Positions 55,138 to 64,000 of a stretch of 64,000 bases of DNA are shown in pieces (the first letter of the stretch is position 1; the number at the start of each line of letters is the position of its first letter). Source of the DNA: Alcanivorax sp. (lineage in GTDB: Bacteria > Pseudomonadota > Gammaproteobacteria > Pseudomonadales > Alcanivoracaceae); assembly GCF_002726155.1 (NCBI RefSeq), contig NZ_PBSH01000039.1, positions 1 through 64,000 on the forward strand. Reading direction: 5' to 3'. Position numbers and translations under genes: made by a program. Under the pieces are notes generated by a model. That model made no database searches, was not told where the DNA came from, and saw only the letters and a list, made by a program, of their open reading frames with translations.

Positions 55138-56004
55138 ATGGATTATCAGGATATTAAAACCGATCTGGCCGAGCAGATTCTGACCATCACCCTTAACCGT
55201 CCCGACCGCCTGAATGCCTTTACCCTGCGTATGAAAGATGAAGTGGTGCATGCCCTGGCAGAAGCGGACAGCAATGACGACATCCGCGCAGTGATTGTGA
55301 CCGGTGCGGGCAAGGTGTTTTGTGCCGGAATGGAAATGCAGCCTGAAGGTGGTGGGCACCTGTTCGGTTATGACGATGCGGAAGGTATGGACCCGCCGCT
55401 GGAAACCATTCGCGATTCCGGTGGTGAATTGTCGTTGGCGATTTATAACTGTCGCAAACCGGTGATTGCGGCCATCAATGGCGCGGCGGTGGGTGTGGGG
55501 ATTACCATGACCCTGCCCATGGATATTCGTCTGGTGGCGGCCAACAGCAAGATCGGCTTCGTCTTTACCCAGCGGGGCATTACCCCGGAAGCCTGCTCCT
55601 CCTGGTTCCTGCCCCGCGTGGTGGGTATACAGAAGGCGCTGGAGTGGGTGATCAGTGGCGACATTTTCATGGCCGAAGAAGGCGAGAAGGCCGGCCTGTT
55701 CCACAGTGTGCATGACAAGGGTGAAGTGTTGGATGTGGCCCGCTGCATCGCCCGCAAACTGATCGCCAAAAGCTCCCCGGTGGCGGTGGCGCTGGCCAAG
55801 CAGATGTTGTGGCGCAACCCCAATTTCTCCCATCCGGCGGAAGCCCATGTGGTCGAATCGAAAATGATTTACTGGTCCAACGAGTTCTGGGACGGCAAGG
55901 ATGGTTTCACCGCTTTCCTGGAAAAACGCGATCCGCGTTTTGAGACCTCACTGGCGGATGTGCCCAAACAGTTTGATTTCTGGAACGAACCCCCGATTAA
56001 ATAG
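55138..56004 (+). CDS. Enoyl-CoA hydratase/isomerase (crotonase) family protein
   Basis: The 288-residue protein has the oxyanion-hole segments VTGAGKVFCAGMEM (about 55-68) and KPVIAAINGAAVGVGITMTL (about 107-126), followed by SKIGFVFTQRGITPEACSSW with the acidic residue E near 151. It likely acts in fatty acid beta-oxidation or a related CoA pathway. An intrinsic terminator follows. Confidence 0.88.
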   Translation: MDYQDIKTDLAEQILTITLNRPDRLNAFTLRMKDEVVHALAEADSNDDIRAVIVTGAGKVFCAGMEMQPEGGGHLFGYDDAEGMDPPLETIRDSGGELSLAIYNCRKPVIAAINGAAVGVGITMTLPMDIRLVAANSKIGFVFTQRGITPEACSSWFLPRVVGIQKALEWVISGDIFMAEEGEKAGLFHSVHDKGEVLDVARCIARKLIAKSSPVAVALAKQMLWRNPNFSHPAEAHVVESKMIYWSNEFWDGKDGFTAFLEKRDPRFETSLADVPKQFDFWNEPPIK

Positions 56005-56019
56005 AGCGACCGATTTTTC

Positions 56020-56043
56020 AGGCCGCCGTTTGGCGGCCTTTTT
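56020..56043 (+). terminator. Intrinsic terminator after the crotonase gene
   Basis: AGGCCGCC and GGCGGCCT with loop GTTT, followed by T5. Confidence 0.88.
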
Positions 56044-56084
56044 GCGTGTGTGTCGCCAGGCGACAATGTGATATGAGGCAGGGA

Positions 56085-57359
56085 ATGATGAAAAGAGAAA
56101 CCATAGCCATTCATGGCGGTTTTGCCGGTGATCCGCAGACCCATGCGGTGGCTGTGCCCATGTACCAGACCACCAGCTACTACTTTGACGATACCCAGCA
56201 TGGGGCGGATCTGTTCGATCTGAAAGTGCCAGGGAATATTTACAGCCGCATCATGAACCCGACCAATGGGGTGCTGGAAGAGCGTGTTGCGCAATTGGAA
56301 GGCGGCATTGGGGCGTTGGCCATGGCGTCAGGTATGGCGGCGATCACTGCGACGATTCAGACATTGGCGAAGGCCGGGGACAATATTGTTTCCACCAGTC
56401 AGCTTTATGGCGGTACCTATAACCTGTTCGCGCATACCTTGCCGAATCAGGGCATCGAGGTGCGTATGGCCGACGGCCGTAATCCCCAGGCGATTGCCGA
56501 TGCCATTGATGAAAAAACAAAAATGGTGTTCTGCGAATCCATCGGTAACCCGGCGGGTAATGTGGTGGACATGGCCGCGCTGGCCAAGGTTGCCCATGAC
56601 GCAGGCGTGCCGCTGGTGGTAGATAATACGGTGGCAACCCCCGCATTGTGTCGTCCCTTCGAACACGGTGCCGATATTGTGGTGCACTCGCTGACCAAGT
56701 ACATGGGCGGCCACGGCACGACCATTGCTGGGGCCATCGTGGATTCCGGCAAATTCCCCTGGAAAGATAACCCGCGTTTTCCGCAGTTCAACGAGCCGGA
56801 CCCCAGCTACCATGGGGTGGTGTACGTGGAGGCCATGGGTGAAGCAGCATTTATCGGTCGTGCCCGGGTTGTCCCCTTGCGCAATATGGGCGCCGCGTTG
56901 TCGCCGATGAATGCGTTCCTGATCATGCAGGGTATTGAAACCTTGAGCCTGCGTATGGAGCGCCATTGCGAGAATGCCATGAAAGTGGCTGCGTACCTGC
57001 GTGACCATGCCAAGGTCAGTTGGGTCAATTTTGCCGGGTTGGAAACCGACAAGGATTATGCGTTGGCACAGCAATACATGGATGGCGGTGTGCCTTCGTC
57101 CATTCTCAGTTTTGGTGTGGACGGTGGCCGTGAGGCGGGAGCGCGTTTTATTGATGCGTTGCTGCTAATCAAACGGTTGGTGAACATTGGCGATGCCAAA
57201 TCGCTGGCGTGTCACCCGGCCACGACCACGCACCGGCAGTTGAATGATGAAGAGCTGAGCAAGGCCGGGGTCAGTGCGGATCTGGTGCGTTTGTCCATCG
57301 GTATCGAGCATGTGGACGATATCCTGGCTGATATCGAACAGGCGCTGGCGGCGGTTTAG
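56085..57359 (+). CDS. metY: O-acylhomoserine sulfhydrylase (PLP-dependent)
   Basis: The 424-residue PLP enzyme makes homocysteine from O-acylhomoserine and sulfide. It has AIHGG at the start, VPMYQTTSYYFDD, YSRIMNPTNGVLEERVAQLEGG, the aspartate loop LVVDNTVATPALCRPFEHGAD and the lysine site VHSLTKYMGGHG. The length and insert pattern fit MetY rather than MetB/MetZ. It completes the direct sulfhydrylation path that starts with metX. An ATG three bases downstream is an alternative start. Confidence 0.93.
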   Translation: MMKRETIAIHGGFAGDPQTHAVAVPMYQTTSYYFDDTQHGADLFDLKVPGNIYSRIMNPTNGVLEERVAQLEGGIGALAMASGMAAITATIQTLAKAGDNIVSTSQLYGGTYNLFAHTLPNQGIEVRMADGRNPQAIADAIDEKTKMVFCESIGNPAGNVVDMAALAKVAHDAGVPLVVDNTVATPALCRPFEHGADIVVHSLTKYMGGHGTTIAGAIVDSGKFPWKDNPRFPQFNEPDPSYHGVVYVEAMGEAAFIGRARVVPLRNMGAALSPMNAFLIMQGIETLSLRMERHCENAMKVAAYLRDHAKVSWVNFAGLETDKDYALAQQYMDGGVPSSILSFGVDGGREAGARFIDALLLIKRLVNIGDAKSLACHPATTTHRQLNDEELSKAGVSADLVRLSIGIEHVDDILADIEQALAAV

Positions 57360-58321
57360 CCCTGTGCTCGAAACTGGGCCGGCGTCATGCCGGTCCAGCG
57401 TTTGAACGCTTTGGCAAAGGCGCTTTCATCGGAAAAGCCCAGTTTGTCGGCGATATCGAAAAGCTTTAATCCTTCCTTCAATGCCTGTTCGGCCATGCCC
57501 TGCAGCAGTGAATCGCGCAGCAGTTTGAAGCTGGTGCCTTCTTCGCTGAGTTTGCGGATCAGGTGGCGGCCGCTCATGGCCAGTTGTTCGGCCACTTTTT
57601 CCTTGCCCCATCGGGGATTCTGACGCAGCAGGTCGCGCACGCTCACGCTCAACGACTGACTCCCCAGTTCCTCCAGCAGCTGGTCGGCGAGGGTGCGCAA
57701 GTGCTGGCACAGGGCCGGGTTGGCATAAATCAGTGGCAGCGATAGCGCGGAAGCGGGAATACGCAGGGCGTTATGGGGGGCGGAAAACGCCACAGGGACG
57801 CCCATTAGCGCCTCATAGCGCGCCGGGGTATCCAGTGCCGGGTGGGCAAAGGTAATGCTGTCGGCGTGGACCTGTTCACCGGTGGACCAGCGGGTGAGCT
57901 GCAGCAGCGACGCCAGCGCGGCTTCCACCCGTTCGGACTGGCGGGTGGTGTACTGCGGCTGGTAACGAATTTCGCATACATCACTCGCCACGGCGTATTC
58001 GAACGCGCCACCTTCTCCCACGATGGGGTAATAATCCATCAGCGAGTCCAGCGCTTCGGCCACGGTGTCGCAACTCATCAGCACCATGCCCACGGTGTCC
58101 AGATGGCCTACTTGTATGGCTTGGCCGAACTGGATGCCGATCAGCGGATCGTCTGCCTGCTGGCAAAAGGTTTCCCAGATTTCACCCTGCAACTCCAGGC
58201 TTACCCGCTCCTGCTCGGCAAAGGCGTTCTTCAGGGGCGCAGGCAGGGAAAATCCCAACTGCTCTGCGGCCTGACTGATGGCCTGGGTAAAGCGTACCGT
58301 GACGGTGGGGGTATGCGACAT
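57356..58321 (-). CDS. AraC family regulator with arabinose-binding-like N-domain (PF12625)
   Basis: The 321-residue protein has an N-terminal ligand-binding domain of the PF12625 type (about 20-200; LDTVGMVLMSCDTVAEALDSL) and a C-terminal AraC DNA-binding domain (KVAEQLAMSGRHLIRKLSEEG; IADKLGFSDESAFAKAFKRW). It is divergent from the monooxygenase operon, the likely target. Its end overlaps the convergent metY by four bases. Confidence 0.88.
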   Translation of the reverse strand: MSHTPTVTVRFTQAISQAAEQLGFSLPAPLKNAFAEQERVSLELQGEIWETFCQQADDPLIGIQFGQAIQVGHLDTVGMVLMSCDTVAEALDSLMDYYPIVGEGGAFEYAVASDVCEIRYQPQYTTRQSERVEAALASLLQLTRWSTGEQVHADSITFAHPALDTPARYEALMGVPVAFSAPHNALRIPASALSLPLIYANPALCQHLRTLADQLLEELGSQSLSVSVRDLLRQNPRWGKEKVAEQLAMSGRHLIRKLSEEGTSFKLLRDSLLQGMAEQALKEGLKLFDIADKLGFSDESAFAKAFKRWTGMTPAQFRAQG

Positions 58322-58482
58322 GGGTGTAAGTGAGGTCCCGAATTAACCGTGACAAAGTCCTGAAATAGCCGTGTGTCTATTGCTGGCCGATCCTAGAGTA
58401 GCAAGCATACCAAACTCTGTGCTCCGCTTCGCTTGCCGGGCACCGGTGACCGAATAAAAAGACACAATAAAACGGGATAGCT

Positions 58483-59784
58483 ATGTACGCAGTGATAGGG
58501 GCGGGGCCCATGGGCCTGGCCACGGCCAGAAACCTGAAGAAATACGGTATTCCTTTTGCCGGTTTTGACTTGAATACCGATGTGGGTGGCCTGTGGGATA
58601 TCGATAACCCGCACAGCACCATGTATGAATCGGCGCATCTGATTTCCTCCAAGGGGATGACCGAATTCAAAGAGTTTCCCATGGCGGATGACGTTGCTAC
58701 CTACCCCCATCACCGCGAAATGAAGCGTTACTTCCAGCAATACGCTGCGCATTTTGGACTCTATGAGCACTACGAGTTCTCCACCCGAGTAGTAAAGGTG
58801 GCGCGTGATGGCGATGAGTGGCTGGTGACCACCGAGGCAAATGGGCAGGAACAGTGCCGACGCTTTTCCGGGGTGCTGATTGCCAATGGCACACTGCATA
58901 CGCCGAATCTGCCCAACCTGCCGGGCCGCTTTGATGGCGAATTGATGCATTCCTGTGAGTACCGCCACCCGTCCTGCTTTGATGGCAAGCGGGTGTTGGT
59001 GGTGGGCTGTGGTAATTCGGCCTGTGATATTGCCGTGGATGCGGTGCACCGGGCGGCCAGTGTGGATATGTCCGTGCGCCGGGGGTATTACTTCCTGCCC
59101 AAGTTTATTGGCGGCAAGGCCACCGATTCCATTGGCGGCAAAATCAAGTTGCCCCGTGCGCTCAAACAAAAGGTGGATGATCGCCTGATCCGCATGATCA
59201 TCGGCAAGCCCAGCGACTACGGTTTGCCGGACCCGGATTACAAGCTGTATGAGTCCCACCCGGTGATCAACTCGCTGGTACTGCATCACATTGGCCACGG
59301 CGACATTGCCCCGCGCGGGGATATTTCTGCCGTTTCAGGCAAGACTGTGACCTTTGCCGATGGCCAATCACGGGAGTATGACCTGATCCTCATGGGCACC
59401 GGTTACAAGCTGGACTACCCTTTCATCGACCCGGCCGAGCTGAACTGGAACAACAGTGACGCCCCGCAACTTTACCTGAACGTATTTAATCCGATGCATC
59501 GTAATCTGTTCATGATGGGGATGGTGGAAGCTGCCGGACTGGGTTGGGAAGGGCGTAACGAACAGGCGGAAATGGTGGCCTTGTATATTCGTGCCAGCCA
59601 GCAGGGGGCAGCCGCTGCGAAAGCCCTGGAAGAAACAGTACGTCAGGAAGCGGAAAAAAATCTGGATGGTGGTTACGCCTATCTGAAGTTGGCGCGTATG
59701 GCGTATTACGTCAACAAGGACTGCTACCGCAAGGCGGTCAACACTCACATTGCCGAACTGAAAAACTTGAAGGCGGAGGTGTGA
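58483..59784 (+). CDS. Flavin-containing monooxygenase-like protein
   Basis: The 433-residue protein has an N-terminal FAD site AVIGAGPMGLATARNL (about 3-18), a second NAD(P)H Rossmann motif VVGCGNSACDIAVD near 173-186 and an FMO-like motif SCEYRHPSCFDGK just before it. It may oxidise a lipid, ketone or amine. It is shorter than AlmA-type long-chain alkane monooxygenases, so I do not use that name. First gene of a five-gene operon with tight spacing. Confidence 0.86.
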   Translation: MYAVIGAGPMGLATARNLKKYGIPFAGFDLNTDVGGLWDIDNPHSTMYESAHLISSKGMTEFKEFPMADDVATYPHHREMKRYFQQYAAHFGLYEHYEFSTRVVKVARDGDEWLVTTEANGQEQCRRFSGVLIANGTLHTPNLPNLPGRFDGELMHSCEYRHPSCFDGKRVLVVGCGNSACDIAVDAVHRAASVDMSVRRGYYFLPKFIGGKATDSIGGKIKLPRALKQKVDDRLIRMIIGKPSDYGLPDPDYKLYESHPVINSLVLHHIGHGDIAPRGDISAVSGKTVTFADGQSREYDLILMGTGYKLDYPFIDPAELNWNNSDAPQLYLNVFNPMHRNLFMMGMVEAAGLGWEGRNEQAEMVALYIRASQQGAAAAKALEETVRQEAEKNLDGGYAYLKLARMAYYVNKDCYRKAVNTHIAELKNLKAEV

Positions 59785-59785
59785 G

Positions 59786-60691
59786 ATGGAAATACATTTC
59801 GGAAGTGAGAATCTGCTGATCCTGAACGTCATCCTGGCGTTCATGATGTTCGGTGTGTCCCTGTCGCTCACCGGTGATGATTTTCGACGTGTGCTGAAAC
59901 GCCCGGATGCCCCCATCGTCGGATTGCTTGCCCAGTTTGTGCTGTTGCCGGCGGCCACCTGTGTCACCACCTGGTATTTCGAAGTCGATCCGGAACTGGC
60001 GCTGGGCATGATACTGGTGGCGTCGTGTCCCGGCGGTTCGTTCTCCAACATCATGACCTGGCTGGGGCGGGCGAACGTGGCGGTGTCGGTCAGCATGACG
60101 GCGGTGTCCAGCGTGGTGGCGATTGTCATGACGCCGTTCAATTTTTCCCTTTATGGCTGGCTGAACCCGATTACCCGTCCCATCCTCACCGACATCCAGA
60201 TGGACAGCATGAATATCCTGATTCTGGTGGCGTTAGTGTTGGGGCTGCCGTTGTTGGTGGGTATGTTGGTGGGCAAGGCGTTTCCGGTGTTTGCGGAAAA
60301 AGCCCAGAAGCCCATGCGCTATGTCACCTTGCTGGTGTTGTTGCTGTTCGTGGGCATTGCGTTTGGCAATAACATGGATGTGTTCCTGGCCACGGCGAAC
60401 CGTATTGTCGGGCTGGTGGTGCTGCAGAACTTTCTGGCGCTGGGGTTGGGGGCCATGGCCGGCATGATTACCGGGCTCCCCCGGGGAGATCGGCGTGCCA
60501 TCACCATGGAGGTAGGGATTCAGAATTCGGGCCTCGGGTTGGCCATCCTGTTTACCTTTTTTCCGGACGCCAGTGAAATGATTTTGATCGCTGCATTCTG
60601 GGGCGTTTGGCATCTGATCAGCGGCTTGTTATTGGCCTGGTGGTGGTCACGGACCCCGGCGCAGGAGGATGCATGTCGCGACGCATTCTGA
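59786..60691 (+). CDS. Bile acid:sodium symporter (BASS) family transporter
   Basis: The 301-residue protein has about nine to ten membrane helices with LTGDDFRRVLKRPDAPIVGLLAQFVLLP, ASCPGGSFSNIMTWLGRANVAVSVSMT and MEVGIQNSGLGLAI, the conserved crossover motifs of BASS transporters. It starts two bases after the monooxygenase. Substrate unknown, probably an organic anion. Confidence 0.9.
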   Translation: MEIHFGSENLLILNVILAFMMFGVSLSLTGDDFRRVLKRPDAPIVGLLAQFVLLPAATCVTTWYFEVDPELALGMILVASCPGGSFSNIMTWLGRANVAVSVSMTAVSSVVAIVMTPFNFSLYGWLNPITRPILTDIQMDSMNILILVALVLGLPLLVGMLVGKAFPVFAEKAQKPMRYVTLLVLLLFVGIAFGNNMDVFLATANRIVGLVVLQNFLALGLGAMAGMITGLPRGDRRAITMEVGIQNSGLGLAILFTFFPDASEMILIAAFWGVWHLISGLLLAWWWSRTPAQEDACRDAF

Positions 60692-61611
60692 TCACCGGCG
60701 CCGCTGGCTATATTGGCAGCCAGCTGGCCCGGCAGCTGCAGCAGCATCATTACGTGGTGGGCATGGATATCCGCAAGGACGACAGTGCGGATTTTCCGTT
60801 TTACCAAATGGATATTCGTGATCCGAAGATTGGCCAAATGATGAAAGAGCACGGTATTCATCAGGTGGTGCATCTAGCTGCGGTGCTGGAAGATTCCGGT
60901 GACCGTGCGCGTGATTTCGATATCGATGTGAATGGCACGCGCAATGTACTGGATGCCTGTGTGGCCAGCGGTGTCGAACAGCTGGTGGTGACCAGCTCAG
61001 GTGCCGCCTATGGCTACTACGCCGACAATCCGGCCTGGCTGGATGAACAGGATGCGTTGCGGGGCAACCCGGAATTTCCCTATTCGGACCACAAGCGTCA
61101 AGTAGAAGAATTGCTGGCCGATTACCGGACAAAATATCCAGCCCTTAAGCAGCTGGTGTTACGCCCCGGCACGGTGCTGGGTGCGGAAACGCGTAACCTG
61201 ATTACCCGTCTGTTCGAGGGCGATCGACTGTTGGCCGTGGCTGGCTCGCCTTCTCCCTTTGTCTTTATCTGGGATCAGGATGTGGTGGGTATCATCGAGC
61301 AGGGGGTCAACCAGGATCGTAGCGGTTGCTTCAACCTGGCCGGTGACGGTGCCCTGTCCATTGATGCGCTGGGCGATTTGCTGGGTAAGCCGGTGATTCA
61401 TGTGCCGGCCTGGCTGATTCGCAGTGGGTTATGGATCGGGAATCGATTGCGGCTGACTCAGTATGTGCCTGCGCAAGTAAACTTCCTGCGCTATCGTCCG
61501 GTACTCAGCAACCGCCGGCTGAAAGAGGAATTCGGCTATATTCCCCGCAAGACCTCCGAGCAGGTCTTCCGCTTTTTCATGGCCGCCGCGCGGCAGCGAG
61601 GGCAGTTATGA
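60673..61611 (+). CDS. NAD-dependent epimerase/dehydratase family protein
   Basis: The 312-residue extended SDR has ILITGAAGYIGSQLARQL at about 5-22 and VVTSSGAAYGYYADNP, with YSDHKRQVEE as YxxxK equivalent (Y-S-D-H-K). It starts at ATG after CAGGAGG and overlaps the transporter by 19 bases. Substrate unknown. Confidence 0.88.
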   Translation: MSRRILITGAAGYIGSQLARQLQQHHYVVGMDIRKDDSADFPFYQMDIRDPKIGQMMKEHGIHQVVHLAAVLEDSGDRARDFDIDVNGTRNVLDACVASGVEQLVVTSSGAAYGYYADNPAWLDEQDALRGNPEFPYSDHKRQVEELLADYRTKYPALKQLVLRPGTVLGAETRNLITRLFEGDRLLAVAGSPSPFVFIWDQDVVGIIEQGVNQDRSGCFNLAGDGALSIDALGDLLGKPVIHVPAWLIRSGLWIGNRLRLTQYVPAQVNFLRYRPVLSNRRLKEEFGYIPRKTSEQVFRFFMAAARQRGQL

Positions 61612-62402
61612 AAACCGTATTGATTACTGGCGCGGCTTCCGGGCTGGGGTGGGCCTTGTCTCGACAGGCGTTTGCGCTGGGGCACAGGGTGATACTGGTC
61701 GACATGAATGCTGCGTTGCTGGCATCGCGCGCGGATACGTTGGCTGGCGAAGATCCTGCCCGTGTCACCTTCCGGGATCTGGATGTTACGGATGGCGACG
61801 CCGTGCAAGCACTGGTGCATTGGGTGCGGGATAACGAGCTATCGCTGGATGTCCTGATCAATAACGCTGGCATTACGCACCGCTCATTGGCGGAAAAAAC
61901 CCGCATGGCCGTCTTTCGCAAAGTCATGGCCGTGGACTGGCAAGCGCCAGTGGAGCTGGCGGTTGGTTTTTTGCCGCTGCTGAAAAAAAGCCGTGGCGGG
62001 ATTATCAATATTGGTTCCATGGCGGGCTGGATGCCGGTGCTTGGGCGCGCCGGTTACTGCAGTGCGAAAAGTGCCTTGAGCCAGTTTTTTGAAGTATTGC
62101 GGGGCGAAGTGGCCCGCGATGGCGTGCATATTCTGATGGCGTACCCCAGTTTTCTGGATACCCCCATTGAAACCAACGCCCTGGGGCATGATGGACGCCC
62201 GGCCAGCCATAAACGCTCCATGGTGGGCGATATGCGCAGCCCGGAATGGATGGCTGAATTGGTGTTCGAAGCCTACGCAAAGAAAAAGAAACGTTTATTC
62301 CCGGATCGCTTCACCTGGTTTGCCAGCTTGCTCTGGCGACTGTTGCCGGATCTGTATCAACGCATGATGCAGCGTAAATTTGCCAGCGAACTGAACCAGT
62401 AG
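61608..62402 (+). CDS. Short-chain dehydrogenase/reductase
   Basis: The 264-residue classical SDR has TGAASGLGWALSRQA (cofactor), LINNAGITHRS, a serine in NIGSMAGWM and YCSAKSAL (YxxxK). A basic C-terminal amphipathic tail (KKKKRLFPDRFTWFASLLWR) suggests membrane association. It overlaps the previous gene by four bases. Confidence 0.9.
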   Translation: MKTVLITGAASGLGWALSRQAFALGHRVILVDMNAALLASRADTLAGEDPARVTFRDLDVTDGDAVQALVHWVRDNELSLDVLINNAGITHRSLAEKTRMAVFRKVMAVDWQAPVELAVGFLPLLKKSRGGIINIGSMAGWMPVLGRAGYCSAKSALSQFFEVLRGEVARDGVHILMAYPSFLDTPIETNALGHDGRPASHKRSMVGDMRSPEWMAELVFEAYAKKKKRLFPDRFTWFASLLWRLLPDLYQRMMQRKFASELNQ

Positions 62403-62410
62403 GAGTCCCC

Positions 62411-63154
62411 GTGACGGACCTGATGACCTTGCCCTGGCTGTTGCTGGCGCTGTTCATATTTTTTGCCTTTACCACCGAAGCCATGACCGGCTTTGGCAGT
62501 ATCGTGATCGCCCTTTCTCTGGGCGCCTTGCTGTTACCGATCCCGGAAATCCTGCCGGTATTGGTGCCGCTTAATATTGTCATGAGTGCCACCTTGAGCT
62601 GGCGTCACCGCCAGCATATTCATTGGCCGACGCTGTGGCGGCTCATCCTGCCATTGATGGTGCTGGGGACGCTGACCGGTTATGGCTTGCGTCCGTGGAT
62701 GGGCGATCAGCTGCTGAAAAACGGGTTCGGGCTGCTGGTGGTGTGGTTCAGTAGCCGTGAGCTGTGGCGTATGTGGAAGGGCATCAAGGTAGCGCCCCAT
62801 GGAGCCTGGTGGTCGCGCTGCTGGATGTTTCTGGCAGGGATCACCCATGGCCTGTTTGCCTCCGGTGGGCCGTTGCTGGTGTATGCCTTGAGTGGCCTGT
62901 CGCTGGAAAAAAAAGCGTTTCGTGCCACTCTGATTCTGGTCTGGCTGTCGCTGAACAGCTTGCTGACGCTGGTGTTCCTGCTGGATGGAACCTTGTTGCC
63001 GGCGGCACCGCGCATCGGCTTGCTGGTGCCGGTGGTTATCGCGGCGATACTGCTGGGTGAGTGGCTGCATCACCGGGTGAATGAAGAGCGTTTTCGTCAG
63101 GCCGTGTTTATGGTGCTTTGGTGTACCGGGCTGATTTTGGCCTGGCCGGGGTGA
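62411..63154 (+). CDS. TauE/SafE family membrane transporter
   Basis: The 247-residue protein has about eight membrane helices, TTEAMTGFGSIVIALSLGALLLPI in the first half and GITHGLFASGGPLLVYALSG in the second, the duplicated TauE/SafE motif. GTG start eight bases after the SDR. It may export an organosulfur or carboxylate product; last gene of the operon. Confidence 0.87.
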   Translation: MTDLMTLPWLLLALFIFFAFTTEAMTGFGSIVIALSLGALLLPIPEILPVLVPLNIVMSATLSWRHRQHIHWPTLWRLILPLMVLGTLTGYGLRPWMGDQLLKNGFGLLVVWFSSRELWRMWKGIKVAPHGAWWSRCWMFLAGITHGLFASGGPLLVYALSGLSLEKKAFRATLILVWLSLNSLLTLVFLLDGTLLPAAPRIGLLVPVVIAAILLGEWLHHRVNEERFRQAVFMVLWCTGLILAWPG

Positions 63155-63160
63155 ATGAAG

Positions 63161-63315
63161 AGTTGAAAGTTCAAAGTTTAAAAGCGCGGGGCGGTGGCTC
63201 TTATTTGCGAAGGCGGTGCCCGCGTTCACTCTTAGGGTAAAGCGCGGAGAAAAATATTATCCGGTTAGTGCGGAGCCATCTTCGCGTTTCAACTTTGAAC
63301 TTTACACTTTCAACT
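63161..63315. repeat. Heptamer-repeat element, family A copy 3
   Basis: Left arm 63161-63181 has three units (AGTTGAA, AGTTCAA, AGTTTAA). Right arm 63288-63315 has four inverted units (TTCAACT, TTGAACT, TTACACT, TTCAACT). The core begins AAGCGCGG and contains GTGCCCGCG (63216-63224), also in copy 1 at 5142. It starts six bases after the stop of the TauE-like gene and has the same length, 155 bases, as copy 1. Confidence 0.8.
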
Positions 63316-63389
63316 CACCTCCTCATCGCCACCAAGCTCCTGCCATGGTATTCATGTGATTCCTTGTTCGCAGGCATTCAGGAGGCGCC

Positions 63390-63980
63390 ATGTCCACAGT
63401 GGAAATTCGTCCGGTTACCGGTATTGCCGTCGAACCCTGGCTGGATGCGTTGGCGGAATTACGCATTGCGGTGTTTCGGGACTTTCCCTATCTCTATGAC
63501 GGGAATCTGGACTACGAACGGCGTTATCTGGACCGCTATGCCCAGTCGGATCGCAGCGTGTTTGTGTTGGCGTTGGAGTACAACCGGCTGGTGGGGGCGG
63601 CAACAGCCCTGCCATTACGTGAAGCGGACGAGGAGTTTCAGGCGCCTTTCCGGCAGCTGGGCGCGGAGCTGGATTCGGTGTTCTATTTTGGTGAGTCGGT
63701 GCTGCTCAAGCCCTACCGGGGCGAGGGCGTCGGCCACCGGTTTTTTGATCTGCGCGAGCAATACGCGGCGGATTTCGGATTTCGGCATACCGCCTTTTGT
63801 GCGGTAGCGCGGGAGCCTGGTCATCCTGCGTGCCCGGCGGATTACCAGCCGCTGGATGGCTTCTGGCGCAGTCGGGACTACTTTCCGCAGAATCAGCTCG
63901 TGGCTCATTTTGACTGGACCGATGTGGGTGACAGTGCCCCCAGCCGCAAAGCAATGCAGTTCTGGCTGCACTCGTTGTAG
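63390..63980 (+). CDS. GNAT family acetyltransferase
   Basis: The 196-residue protein has the GNAT core with ALEYNRLVGAATALPL, a strand ESVLLKPYRGEGVGHRFFD carrying the acetyl-CoA-binding R-G-E-G-V-G loop at about 110-116, and a C-terminal FDWTD. Substrate unknown. GGAGG lies just upstream of the ATG. Confidence 0.85.
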   Translation: MSTVEIRPVTGIAVEPWLDALAELRIAVFRDFPYLYDGNLDYERRYLDRYAQSDRSVFVLALEYNRLVGAATALPLREADEEFQAPFRQLGAELDSVFYFGESVLLKPYRGEGVGHRFFDLREQYAADFGFRHTAFCAVAREPGHPACPADYQPLDGFWRSRDYFPQNQLVAHFDWTDVGDSAPSRKAMQFWLHSL

Positions 63981-64000
63981 GCAGAGGCGACGCGTTGTTG

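Noticed and set aside
58483..59784. AlmA long-chain alkane monooxygenase
   Set aside because: Shorter than AlmA and the N-terminal motif context differs; only the general flavin monooxygenase family is supported.

Overview
The window reads as chromosomal DNA of a GC-rich gammaproteobacterium. Gene order (yicC-rph-pyrE, slmA, argB-algC-dut-coaBC-radC-rpmBG), an acyl-CoA-type desaturase, a PF10118-type hydrolase and several lipid-type oxidoreductases suggest an Alcanivorax-like marine oil degrader. The genus is an inference from gene content and order only. Apart from the first kilobase the region looks like core chromosome.

Layout. 1-1034: edge of a genomic island; a tyrosine integrase cut by the window start sits against the 3' end of yicC with four direct repeats beside it. 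1035-12599: housekeeping block (yicC, rph, pyrE, a DUF4124 protein, slmA, argB, algC, dut, coaBC, radC, rpmB, rpmG). 12954-22676: a Tad/Flp pilus locus (flp, TadE-like, cpaB/rcpC, rcpA, tadZ, tadA, tadB, tadC, tadD, a small secreted protein, tadG). 23102-36132: desaturase, orphan HyuA, mutM, TetR regulator, hemW, yaiI, rdgB, metW-metX, an MFS carrier and outer-membrane barrels. 36213-46778: trmB, thiG-thiS, rpoH, ftsX-ftsE-ftsY, two M16 peptidases, rsmD. 46949-57359: PF10118 protein, NnrS, an MscS channel paired with a membrane AAA ATPase, CBS protein, Mpo1-like protein, AraC regulator, crotonase, metY. 57356-63980: AraC regulator divergent from an operon for a flavin monooxygenase, a BASS transporter, an epimerase-like protein, an SDR and a TauE-like carrier; then a GNAT acetyltransferase.

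The most unusual feature is a scattered set of intergenic elements built from degenerate 7-base units. Each has two inverted arms of two to five heptamers. I count ten fairly clear copies plus two fragments, using four word families (AGTTGAA/AGTTGAC, ACGCNNN, GAGTNNC). Most fill the gap between two genes almost completely and touch stop or start codons. One of them (10767-11228) carries a gene between its arms, a four-helix-bundle protein of the 23S rRNA intervening-sequence-protein family. The others are 60-190 bp and gene-free. This looks like a gene-carrying element with small MITE-like relatives, possibly an undescribed class of mobile element.

A second strong signal is a perfect CIRCE operator (9-9-9) upstream of rpoH, which suggests that HrcA controls the heat-shock sigma factor. 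Also notable are an isolated plus-strand terminator downstream of no gene (candidate small RNA near 37.1 kb), a TadZ protein without a P-loop, and a two-gene MscS/AAA-ATPase membrane module.
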